This document shows, piece after piece, positions 51,134-61,919 of a DNA stretch of 64,000 nucleotides. The notes under the pieces are model-generated. The model searched no databases. It had not been told where the DNA came from and worked only from the letters and a program-made list of their open reading frames with translations. Source of the DNA: Pisaster brevispinus (lineage: Eukaryota; Echinodermata; Asteroidea; Forcipulatida; Asteriidae); the NCBI GenBank assembly GCA_023634235.1, contig JAMKCF010000018.1, positions 7,328,768 to 7,392,767 of the forward strand. The letters are read 5' to 3'. The stretch's first letter is position 1, and the number at the start of each line of letters is the position of its first letter. A program made the position numbers and the translations under genes.

Positions 51134-54100
51134 TGGAAATAGTATTTTTGAGAGTAATGCACTAATTAGTGGTTTTGCTAAGACAGCTACAGTGCATGTG
51201 CTTGGACTACAAAGGTTTTTTTTTTTTTTTTTTTTTCCATCTTGATTTTTTTATTTTCCCCATCAATGTTTTCTTTTCTATGCATGTCCCTTATATTTAT
51301 TAATTTTTTAGCTTATGTTTTTTTTATGTATGTGTCCCAGGGTTAATGACGAAAGTCAGTTTTGTTGGGAAAAACTGAAAGTGCCCACCTACCTACCCAT
51401 TTTTTGTATCTTTTTTTTTCCAGTTTAATAGGAAACATGTTTGGTGAAAAACACTCAAAATAACATGTTGGTCACCTACCTACCTTTTTAAAAACTTTTG
51501 TTGGTCAGACTTTTCAAAAAGAAAATGTTGGCAGTCTACCAACACATTTTTTGTAGTGCAACAAGAAACGGAACTTTTGCTTGGCCTGACTGTGAACAAA
51601 ATATGTTGCCCACCATATAGCTTTAATCTATTATTTACTTTTGTATCAACTTTGTGTAGCATAACTAAATTTTTGTTTGCCCAACGCTTTACAAAATTGA
51701 TGCAGACTTAACTACTTTTTTTATTTTCAGTATAACAAGAAACATACATTTTTATTTTGCCCGACTGTGAAAAAAACAAATATGGTTTACACAATGTTGC
51801 TGTCCCTTTTTTTCAGCATAACAGGAAACATGATTATCGTTTTGATTGGCCTAACTGAAACCACCATTTTTTTTTTGAAATTATCACTAGTTGGTTGTAG
51901 GGTGTTTTTACTGAAAGCAAATGAATGGGAAATTATTTACTGATGGCATTTATCCAAAAAAAAACCTATCCCATCCTGAAAAAAATATGAATAACAAACA
52001 ATTGCAGAGCTCTCTGTATTTTTTTATTTTGTTTAAATACTTCTTCTGGTGTGCAGTTAGAAACATTTTCCCCATCGCCGGACCATCTTTTCTAGCAGGT
52101 TACAAGAAATTATTTATTTATTAGACCTGGTGTACTTTTCCTGATAACCCTATTGTAGAATCAGACAGTTTCCCTTGTTGTTAATTATTTGACATAGTAG
52201 ATAAATACAAAGGCATGAGAAATAATTATTATTGTATCTAAATTGATGGTCTCTGAAACAAAATTGTGTTTAATAAAATTATTTGTATTCTGTTCTTTCA
52301 CTATATTATTGTGAGCATTCATCACCTGAGTAGGTACAGGGTGTAGCATCTTGTTTTTCTGCTAACCAATGTCATGTAACCAAAACGAGGCTGGAAGGGA
52401 AAACCTCTCTGGCCTCTTTTTGGAATTATTACTGAACCATATTTTTCTCATAGCCTTGGTTTAACCCACGTCCCATTCTTGGTTTATTTTTTACGAGCTT
52501 CTTGTAAAGTGCGCCCTCACCTGCCAGAAAATGCCTATGTGGGGTTGCGGGTAAGGGTGCAGACCGGTCTAGCTAATGCTTTTCGATAGTTGAGTTGATT
52601 GGCACATTACTGGTGTGTGAGGGCGCACAATAACTGTAGCGTGGGCTCAAAATTTGGGCCCTTCATTCCTTAAAGTAAGCATGTTAGAGCATCGACGTCC
52701 TCATTAGTAATTTTAAATCCTATATAATGCAAGTAAAATTTTGTACATAAATTTGCTCTTAAATCTCAGGTAACTTGGAAAAAAACAAATTTATGCCCAA
52801 GTTTAAATCATTAGGCCCTATTTACATGGACTATCCCCAAGTAACTTGGGAGAATTTAACTTTTTTTTTTTAATTTGCTGTTGAGAGTGTCTTCAGTTAG
52901 TTGCCTTTCGATTACATATTCTTTAGTCCTTAGTTGTTTTTTTTTCTTTTCTTTTTTTCTTGTGATTTTACATTTGTTTGTATGTTCAACTGTATGACGC
53001 ATACTTTGGGCCATTATCTCTTAATTTATTTGCAGCTTTTTAATCTTGAGTGTTAAAAGTAATTGTTTAGCATTATTTTTGTCAAATTTAAGGTTTAAAG
53101 ATGTGCCTTTCTTGAAATGTTATTGTCTCAATAAAATATGAGAACATGTATTTAATTTTATTGTACTAGTATGTCTTCTTTCTTAAATGTTGTCTGAATT
53201 AATTTTGGAAGTAAGTTTGACAATGGTCAAGTTGGTCGTGGTTTAGGGTAAGGGACTTTGTAACGGTATTTTTATATAAATCAGATCCTTTTAAATAATT
53301 TGACCCCAAAAACATACCATATTACACATACTTTTTAAAACTTATCAAAAACGGCAAACAATTTTATTTTAAACAAACATTGTTCATCTCATCGAAAACA
53401 GCAAACACAATTTTATTTAAGACAGGTGTCACTGGACACATTCTATCACTTGAGGGCGCCCTTAGTGTCAACAGAGGGCGCCCTTCCCTATATATTTAAT
53501 ATTTATATATTTTACAGGTATTAACATGCACCAATATACAACACGTGGTTCTAATATTCATCAAGTTCACAAATCCGGATTTAGCACAGGCTACCGGTGG
53601 ACGAGCGGACAAGGGCGCTGGAACGTGCAGTCGAGATGAGCGGTTCGATTCCCGGCAGAGACTAATAAATTAAATTGTACTAATGAAATAAATTGTGTGT
53701 TACAGGTGAACGGCAACAGGAGTGGACACGATCAAGGGAGAAGGAAAGACGGAGGCGACGAGGAGGGGACGACGCCGAGAGGACAGCCGGAGAGAGGGGG
53801 GACGACGCCGGGAGGACAGGTGGAGGGGGAGGCGGTGCAGGGTCGAGAGAGAAGAAAGGGGAAGACAATTTTTTTTCCAATTTAAAAAAAAAAAAAAAAA
53901 AAGTGAAAAATTTACGGTCTTTCGATTTTCTAAAATCGCTCGAAACGTACGCTCGTTAATTTGTGTAATTTTTGGTAATGAAAAAAAATTATTAGAAAAA
54001 TTTAAAATTTACGGTCTTTCAATTTTTTTAAATCGCTTGAAACGTACGCTCGTTAATTTTTTTTCAAATCGGTGAATTTTTTTTTAAATTACCCCCAAAA

Positions 54101-55486
54101 AGTCAAGAAAATGTTGTTTTTTTTACAAAAATCAGAATCAAAATCACAATAGCGCCCCAAAACACTGCCTAGCGGCTTCTCACTCCATACAGCGATCCGT
54201 TACATTCAATAAAAATTCGCCTCCGTAAAAATTCAACTGGAGAGTACAATTTTAGTAAAAAACCCAGCTTTTAATGCGTTTTAATTTTGTTTACTGTTTA
54301 CATACACACGTGTGCTTCATAATAACATAGTACACGTTATAGTACACGTTACGCATTTTGCTACACATTTTGGCGACTTCTTGACTTCAAATCCACCAAT
54401 TCTAAGAGAAATCATTCGTCTTACAATGTTTTACAATGTTTAACTTTATATAGAACAAGTAGTATTCGACTTCAAAACTCATAAAACGAAAGATATTCCC
54501 GTCAATTTTCCAAACAAATCATAAAGTCAGGTGCCTTTCACCTGTTCACTGAGTCTGTAGTCGTATCAGCACTAAGAGGGGGTGAACTAGACAATGACGG
54601 CTGCCGGGTGACCCGTATTACTATTAGAGATAACATGTTCTGAGCGTTTTAGATTCAATAACAATAGTCTTTCAGCATCTAAAACTTCACCAATAGATGT
54701 CTATCTGCTTAATTGATAAAATAATAAGACTATCTCAATCATCACATTCACAACCAAACAAAAGAATAACCAAGTTGAACGGTGTTAATTTTAGTGTGAC
54801 GTCACCAGACACGGGCAGATTTGGGGGGGGGGGGGGGTTAGTGGGGCAAAGACGTTATATTGTCTTCGGGGGAACATAATTTGGTACATTCATTTACGTA
54901 CAATACTGTTTTAGGGACAGGGAGGGAGGGAGGCTGCCTCTGATCACGCCACTACTTTTAAACTACTAGACTTTTCCAAATTTAACTCAACATTCCCAGG
55001 CCTAAACGCAGATCTCCATACAACTACCAATAGCCAATGCTCCATTGGTATTTCTTACATGTAGTTATTTATAACAAAAACAATGCCTTTCAATACGAAA
55101 GTTCACTTTTAAAACAAGTTGATTGTAGGCCTACATGTACCAATCTTCGAGAGAAATAGTTCTCTGAAATATTGTCAAAGTCAAAAAATATCAACTACAT
55201 GTAAACAATTCCAACAAATCACTCTTGCTTATATCGATTGCCGCAATCAAAATAAGCCCCATATGAGCCTTTCACTAAATGTAACAACAGTTTCAATGGT
55301 TGGTTGTTTGGTGTGTTTACTGAACTTTAAAACAACGTAACATTGATGATCAATCCATTTCTTAATTTAAATAAATATTACTAATTACATTCATAGTCTC
55401 TGCTGAAGTACAAAAAAGTAAATATTACCATGCGTAATAATAAGAAAAGGATGCTTACTGATGATGAGCAAAACGACTGACAATCT
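51134..55486. other. Gap with no recognised gene
   Basis: Mostly AT-rich. Includes repeated sentence-like units near 51360-51860 (CAG-TATAACAAGAAACAT variants), two GAGGGCGCCC motifs near 53452-53483, a purine-rich stretch at about 53700-53870 with the word GGGACGACGCCG twice, a duplicated ~60 bp AT-rich unit at 53905-54060 (TTTACGGTCTTTC twice), and a poly-G run near 54824-54837. Confidence 0.45.
53595..53662 (+). repeat. tRNA-Leu/Ser-like fragment
   Basis: GGTGGACGAGCGGACAAGG resembles a class-II tRNA 5' half with CGAGCGG. GGTTCGATTCC is a good B box. Pairing is incomplete, so SINE or tRNA relic. Confidence 0.45.
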
Positions 55487-55780
55487 GGGCCTAAATTCAT
55501 AGAGCTGATTTTGTGCTTACTGCGCAGGTTCCATTTCATAGCGCTGCTAACCCTAAGCACACGAAAAGGCATGTTTACCCTCCAGTGCTTACTGTATGAA
55601 AATCAATGACCTAACAATGCAAATCCATGGTGAGCGCGCAAGCTGGCGACCTGATTTTCTGGCTAACCTGTGAATTATGCTTATAAATATTTAAAGCAAA
55701 TTTTCTGCTATAGATAACACGCAAATATGCTTACCGTTAAAAGTAAGGTTACCGTTAAGAAGCACTATGAAAGTGGCCCC
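55487..55780. mobile_element. GGGCC-end MITE, third copy
   Basis: Left GGGCCTAAATTCATAGAGCTG-type end and right AAGCACTATGAAAGTGGCCC face each other. CTTACTGCGCAGG and AGCACACGAAAAG are family words. Confidence 0.6.
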
Positions 55781-56888
55781 TGGAAGCTGTTCATTCGTTA
55801 ACTTGTTACCACAATACAACTGTCCACACACTCAACTTCTGTGAAAGTGCCGTTGAAATAAGCATAAGGGTACAAACCCGAGACTACTGAACAGGTTGTG
55901 AGTAGGGGCCTACTGATTTGACAGTTGAGCTTGGTTTGTGGGTTGTACAGCATAATTTATTTAAATTACAGGCACCACTCTTTCTAAAAAACAACCATGT
56001 GTCACATTGTCATACTGTACATGTGAGCTTTTTTGGTAGCATTCGTGACATTGTTTCATGATTGTACAACGCAGTAAATGTATGTCTACTTAATTTTCTT
56101 ACATTATTATCATCAAGTGCTGGCAGAAGGATGTTAGAAAATTTGCCCAGCAGCAACGATGGGGGGGGGGGGGGGGTTCGGGATAAATAAACAACCTATA
56201 GTCACTTTGCTGGCATCAAATTGATTCATGATTGTAATTATCTTTCCATTATTTTTGTCAGATGCTAGCAGAAGGATAAAGGAAGGAAAGTGTGTCCGCC
56301 GGCAAAAACTTGTTTAAGCAACTAAAGCTTTGCCAGCTGATTGGCGTAAAGTCACTTTTAAGTACTCTTATTCCAGCACCAGACGAAATATAACTTAAGC
56401 TTACATCAACAGTCGCAATAACTTGACAGTAAGTAAAGGTCTGTTTACATAATGTAAGACTTCATCAAGTTTACTCCATTGCTTTCAGGCCTGATGCTTC
56501 ATGGAGGCAACAGAGGCAATTGCCTCCATTCACCCTGGTAAATTCCTAAGAGTGTGTTCGATTCAAAGGGCCATGTCACAAGATCGAGGCAATTAACAGG
56601 CGAACAATTCCAGGCAATCTCCGAGTAGAAAAAAACATTCACATCTGAATTTTCATATCAAGTTCTTAGTAGTAGTACAACACTACCAGTGTTTTGGCTT
56701 GTACAATATCAAAGTGGTTCATTTGCATACATGTATGGCGATTGGTTGCCTCCAAGTAACCTGTAAAAATAGACTTGCTTGACTAGGCCTTGAGGGTCAA
56801 GATAATGAAGTCAAAGGGTACATGTAAACAGGCCTTTTTACAATTCATCAACAACACAACAAACCTACCTTAATATCCTAGTATTGAA

Positions 56889-57029
56889 TCATTTACAAAG
56901 TTGAGTTAAATAAGAAGCTTGAAGTAGAGAGATGATGATGTGTTTGAAGTCATGATGAAGCTGCAAGCCAAGTGTACTCATCACAGCCCTGGTGCATCTC
57001 TTGTGAGGAAACTGCTGCATCATCTTAAT
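56889..57029 (-). other. Exon-like segment in left arm, coding status doubtful
   Basis: Preceded by GTTGACAG and, past the stop, followed by ATTAAG|GTAGGT, so it looks spliced. One frame reads FIKMMQQFPHKRCTRAVMST then LLQASYLTQLCK and a stop. A second exon-like piece (58543-58670, donor G|GTGAGT) precedes it, but joining the two gives an immediate stop, so the pair is probably non-coding or decayed. No family recognised. Confidence 0.25.
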
Positions 57030-57599
57030 GAACCTGTCAACAGAAATCAAAGAATAAAGAATTGTTTGAATCATAACATAAGAGTTGGCTCTTAATCAAA
57101 CTTGACATTCTGTATCTCAATGTAACCTCAGTTTTTACAAAATATTGTAGGGCCTTTGGTGTACAGTCATGACAGTGTAAAAGTACCTTGAATAAAATTC
57201 CTATCATAAATTATTATTTTAAATCATGAACAAAATAGCAGGCCAGGTATTGATACATTGTTCTTATGAGGGTATGTCTTTGAGAGAATTTTAATATAAT
57301 ACTTGTACTTGAACATTTGAAAAGGTACCCAGGCAATGACCTGGGCATGAAGTATTAGGCCTGACATATTATTACGAACAATTTCCAGGCTCATTCATGT
57401 AACATGTGTGTAACAATGTCTATATTGTATTAGTCTGAATGATTTTAATTCTTCTGAGCTTTCTAATTGTTTTAAATGCAAGTTATGTTGTTAAAATTTT
57501 TGTTCAAACGGCAAAGTAATTTAATAAAACTAAATTTAAATGAAATGGAAAAAGAAATTAGTTGTTTCTAGTTTTCAATTAAGTGGTGTGCAGTAAGTA

Positions 57600-58400
57600 G
57601 AAGGAGTTGTTGGGGGTAGACCAAGATTGACAGCAAAGCCGGGTGCAAAAGGGATTATTGTAAGGGCTGGTAGTGGGGGGAGGGGTTACATCTAGGGGGT
57701 GGTTCAAGTTTGACAAAAAAGTGCGGGGCATGTTTGAGAGTGAAGTAGAGGCTGGTAGTAGAAGGGGTTACATTTTGGGGGCGGTTCCAGAATGACTAAA
57801 AGGTGGGGTGAATGTATAAAATTAAAGTACAGGCTGGTAGTAGAATGGGTGGTTACATCTTGGGGGTGGTTCAAGTTTGACCGAAAAGTGGGATGCAATT
57901 TTGAGATTAAAGTTCAGGTTGGTAGTAAAAGGGGTTACATCTTGGGGGCGGTTCCAGATTGACCGAAAAGTGGGATGCAATTTTGAGATTAAAGTTCAGG
58001 CTGGTAGTAGAAGGGGTTACATCTTGGGGGCGGTTCAAGATTGATTGAAAAGTGGGATGCAAGTTTGTGAGTAAACTACAGGTTGGTAGTAGAAGGGGTT
58101 ACATCTTGGGGGCGGTTCCAGATTGATCGAAAAGTGGGATGGAAGTTTTGGAGTGAAGTACAGAATGGTAGTGAAAGGGGTTTCTTCTTGGGGGCTGTTC
58201 AAGATTGATTGAAAAGTGGGATGCAAGTTTGGGAGTAAACTACAGGTTGGTAGTGAAAGGGGTTACATCTTGGGGGCGGTTCCAGATTGACAGAAAAGTG
58301 GGGTGCGTGTTTGGGATTGAAGTACTGGCTGTTAGTAGAAGGGGTTAAATCTTTGGGGATGAATAAGATTGACTGAAAAGTGGGGTGCTGGTTGAGACAG
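57600..58400 (-). repeat. ~80 bp minisatellite in left arm, about nine copies
   Basis: Plus-strand words GGTAGTAGAAGGGGTTACAT, CTTGGGGGCGGTTCCAG, AAAAGTGGGATGCAA, GTTCAGGCTGG. Minus-strand frames PTFQSIL, CNPFYYQPV are repeat translation, not a gene. Confidence 0.9.
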
Positions 58401-58770
58401 GTTGGTAGAAGAGAAGGGAGGAGTAAGTTGTTGGAGACATTGAACGCAGGATGGCTGGACCTGCGGTAAGTACAGGGATGCAGCATGGCTGAAACACTGA
58501 CAATAAAAGACAGCACTTGCAAACGAAAACCTCCAAAATATGTTTTAACTCACCATTCTTTACAGTAATTTCAAGAGTCTGAGTGACAGCTGAAACTGCA
58601 AAGGCTAAAACCGTGTCTGTTGAGTCCTTCACTACATGTAGATTGATGTTCACTCAGTGAAATACTTCCAGTATTCCTAGAGAAGAAAAACAAATTAGAC
58701 ACAAATTTAATTTTTTGTCAAAATGACTGTAAATATGGTCCTTTTCGGGATCTTATCCGCCCTTCTACTG

Positions 58771-60071
58771 ACATCTAGCATTTTAAAACGACTTCTAATG
58801 ATTTGAAAAACACTAGCCTCTTGAAGAAGCTACTGTAATACAGAGCTTTGAAAGAACATTTCTGTACTCTGTCTAGAGCTGGTTAACGGAATCCTGAACA
58901 TGGGAGCAGGGAGCATTGTTCAAGTTGGGGAGATGTATTACAGGGTGTGGGTGGTGGTGGAAGTCTCGATTTAGTAATGATGTCACACAGAAATAACAAA
59001 ACATTGGTGACATCATTTCCAAGTACAATGTTAGATGACGTAGTGGTCAACAGGTGGGGAGTAATGGTCAGTACTCGGGGACCTTGAGGTCATGGCCTAA
59101 GAATGTGTCTGGTGTGTTTACTGAGAAATGGGAGTCAGCCTTGAAATGCACAGAGGATATGGGCCACCTGTTGACAAGATTGGGGAAATACTAAAGTTAG
59201 TGGAAAATTTTCCTTAAACGCTAGACTTCTTCAGATTCTCGAACAGCTCTCACTCTTCATTCACCTGGCGCATCATAATAAGCTCAAACAGCACCCTCAC
59301 GTAGGTCAAAGGAAGACCTATCAATCATTGGGTGAGACTGAGGAGAGTTGTGCGTGGAGTGTGAGCATGTTTAAATGCTTTATCTCAGCGATGGTAGCCT
59401 ACGCAAGCAGTGTATTGCTAGGTGTCCATCAAGCAGTGTATTGCTAATGCTAGGTGTCCATCACAAATGATGATCAGTTCTTAAAAGTGATCACTTCACA
59501 TTGAAACCAATCATGCCACCAAGTTGCAATGATCACTCCAGTCCCCAGGGAGGTTTGGGCTGAGGGTTACGATCATTCATCGCAACATTGCATCACCACA
59601 ATAATGAAACCTTCCAAGTCCTTTATAAAAAGTCATCTACTTTATTGGTGGGGCGGGGTAAAATCCTAATTTTATTCTAGTTTAAATTCTGTTCTGACTA
59701 TATGTGTGGAAGTAACAAGGCCCCCTTAATTTAAAGTAAAGGCCCTAGGCTATACACAGTACAAGACACAAGTTGTGGATTTACAAAAAAGTGAATTTAA
59801 ATGGGAAATTAGTAAAAAGCAAGTAGAACTAGAACGTAGAAGTATTGTGCATACATCACACACAACACTTCTACTTGCTTCCCATTTAAATGTACATAGG
59901 GATGTTGAACATGTTGAATCAACATGTTCGTCATTACGTTGAATTTTGAATGAAAGTTTTACTTGTTTACCAATCTCACTAAACATGCTAAAAGAAAGCG
60001 AAACAAATGTGCCCAACGCTATCTATATACACAAAAAGGGATCTATAAACTACCTACATACGAAATAATCA
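58771..60071. other. Left part of inverted-repeat spacer: no gene seen
   Basis: Includes a hairpin at about 59796-59890 (TTTAAATGGGAA and AGCAAGTAGAA facing TTCTACTTGCTTCCCATTTAAA) and short tandem phrases near 59405-59462 (AAGCAGTGTATTGCTA twice). Confidence 0.5.
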
Positions 60072-60370
60072 ACAAACTAGACAATCAAATGCTTACTTAC
60101 CGGTGTTTTATGATGAAAACAATTTTAATTTCAACCCTTCGTGAGCAGACGACTTGTTGTTTACTTGATTGAATGAGCGCGCGGACACAGCGCCCTCTTG
60201 GTGGAAAAAGAAAATAATTGGACTGTTTGAAGACAGCGCCCTCTTGGTGAGCTGTCAATATTTCATCAACAACAATTTTAGTAAACAAGTCGTCTGCTCA
60301 CGAAGGTTTGAAACCAAAATGGTTTTCATTATAAAACACCGGTAAGTAAGGATTTGATTGTTTAGTTCGG
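60072..60370. repeat. Foldback repeat around AGCGCCCTCTTGGTG pair
   Basis: Left arm (about 60072-60160, TTACTTACCGGTGTTTTATG) mirrors right arm (60283-60370, ATAAAACACCGGTAAGTAAG). Two ACAGCGCCCTCTTGGTG copies sit between them as direct repeats. Confidence 0.75.
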
Positions 60371-60405
60371 TAAATGATTTCTTAAGGAAGTAGTGCATAG
60401 ACCCT

Positions 60406-60960
60406 TTGGTGTGTATCTTAGTGAGACCACTCTTAGAATATGCTGCATCTGCATGGGACCCCTCAACAAAGCAGAACATTAATTCACTTGAATTGAAAGA
60501 GTTCAACGTCAAGCAGCTAGATTTTGCACAGGAAACTACCAAAGGGATGCGGGAACTGTTACTAAACTTCTGGATGACTTGGGATGGGACACACTACAGA
60601 ACAGAAGAAATCAAAAGAAATTATGTATGCTCTACAAGATGAAAAATGGGTTGGTCGACATTCCACTTCACAACTATGTTCAGCCTAATACCAGAGATAC
60701 AAGGGGAAACAACCAAAAATTCATTCAAGTCAGTCACAAAGCTAGGGCCTTCAAAGATTCATTCTTTGTATCAACTGTTAAACACTGGAACTCACTCTCC
60801 TCGGCTGCTGTGAACAGCGCAACACTAGCAGAATTCAAGGGACATATCAGTAATTAATATCCACCAGTAGTCTATTTCCACACGCAGTGCGCAAGTTAGC
60901 GTTGATGTATCCGGCAGGATATTTTGCTGACTTAATCAATGGAGATGGAGATGGAGATAG
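60406..60960 (+). pseudogene. LINE reverse-transcriptase C-terminal remnant (frameshifted)
   Basis: Reads LVRPLLEYAASAWDPSTKQN, then after a one-base shift near 60490 IERVQRQAARFCTGNY, LLDDLGWDTLQNRR, LYKMKNGLVDIP, TRDTRGNNQKF and FFVSTVKHWNSLSSAAV, ending GHISN and TAA. The order LVRPxLEYA / QRRAARF / LGWxxLxxRR / WNSLP is typical of the end of CR1/L2-type LINE polymerases. A GGAGAT repeat near 60940-60958 may be the 3' tail. 5'-truncated and inactive. Confidence 0.82.
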
Positions 60961-61492
60961 GTATCGTGGGGCAAATTTTTGGCGCTCTCTAAAGTTAGAT
61001 TGGAAAGTAAAACTCGATCGTTCGTTGGATTGTAATTTATTGTTTGAGTGACCTAAATTAAGGTAGGGATATAAATTGGTGGCTCCATGCGGAAAATTTG
61101 CCCTCCCCTTCCACATAGTCAGAAAAGTTAGGACTGTGACTCGGGAGGGTTGGTCATTGTTGGATGGTGAAATATTTTAAATCATGAGTACAAACTTTCT
61201 GATCCTCGTCCAAACTTAGTTAATAATAATTTAATATGGTGTTATTCACTCAAATGGCAATGGAGAGGCCTTTCCAGCTGGAGGTGACGTGGGATCATGT
61301 GTGGGGAAGGTAAACAAATCAAGAATATACATTTTTGTGTGGAGGTTTATCCACACTGAAATGCCTCAGAATGCGAATTGGGTTTTTTTGGATGAAGATC
61401 ATCTATTTTAGACTTGTTGCATAGCTGCCATTGCTCACATCAAACATTGGAGTTGGACATGTACGTGTACGTGTGCACAACTCTCAGGTTGT

Positions 61493-61610
61493 ATCCGATT
61501 GGTGGCTATGGCTACAGCTATGACATGTTGCTAAGGGCCTATACTTTAATGCATGATGCTACAGTTCGTAGCCCAACCAGTGTGGCCACCAATAGGCAAT
61601 ATTACTCTCG
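61493..61610. mobile_element. Foldback element of the GGCTACAGC family
   Basis: ATCCGATTGGTGGCTATGGC faces GTGTGGCCACCAATAGG. The interior has TTGCTAAGGGC, shared with 38986-39112 and 61783-61903. Confidence 0.6.
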
Positions 61611-61782
61611 GACGTTGTTGATCTCAGTGAGGGTGCTGCTGCTTGAGCTGATGAAGTCACATGTATGCCAGGGTATGATGTATGAAGAAGAGATGTACAT
61701 GAATCTGAAGACGGCACAAAGAAGTGAAAATATGTGGCAATGGAGGAAGTTTCTACAGCACACTTTCTTTAGGCTGTAACCA

Positions 61783-61903
61783 AATTAGCGGCTATCAGCT
61801 ATGGCTACACGTGTTGCTAAGGGTGTTGAGGACATCCTATACTTCAACGCACGACGGTGCTATAATCCAACTGTAGCCGTAGCCAAAGCCAATTTGATGT
61901 AGA
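61783..61903. mobile_element. Foldback element of the GGCTACAGC family, second copy in spacer
   Basis: CAAATTAGCGGCTATCAGC and TATGGCTACA face TGTAGCCGTAGCCAAAGCC. It lies directly against the right arm of the large inverted repeat. Confidence 0.65.
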
Positions 61904-61919
61904 TGCAAGATGATTAGAT

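Larger units (their letters stand above)
56489..58770. repeat. Left arm of a large inverted repeat
   Basis: Reads GCTTTCAGGCCTGATGCTTC at its outer end, exactly the reverse complement of the last bases of the window. Homology to 61920-64000 runs through 56800-57300 (high), the minisatellite at 57600-58400, and a weaker stretch to about 58770. This arm keeps 20 bp near 56975-56995 that the right arm lacks, and has an extra stretch near 56640-56760. Confidence 0.88.

Noticed and set aside
53693..54075. Three overlapping plus-strand frames rich in Arg, Gly, Glu
   Set aside because: A purine-rich stretch with internal duplication leaves all three frames open, which points to composition rather than coding.
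57704..58522. Repeated frames reading PTFQSIL, PPRCNPFYYQPV
   Set aside because: Translation of the ~80 bp minisatellite; the same peptide arises from the mirrored array at 62190-63098. No start, splice or domain evidence.
56889..58653. A two-exon gene in the left arm
   Set aside because: Joining the exon-like pieces in phase gives an early stop, and the upstream piece is preceded directly by a stop codon.
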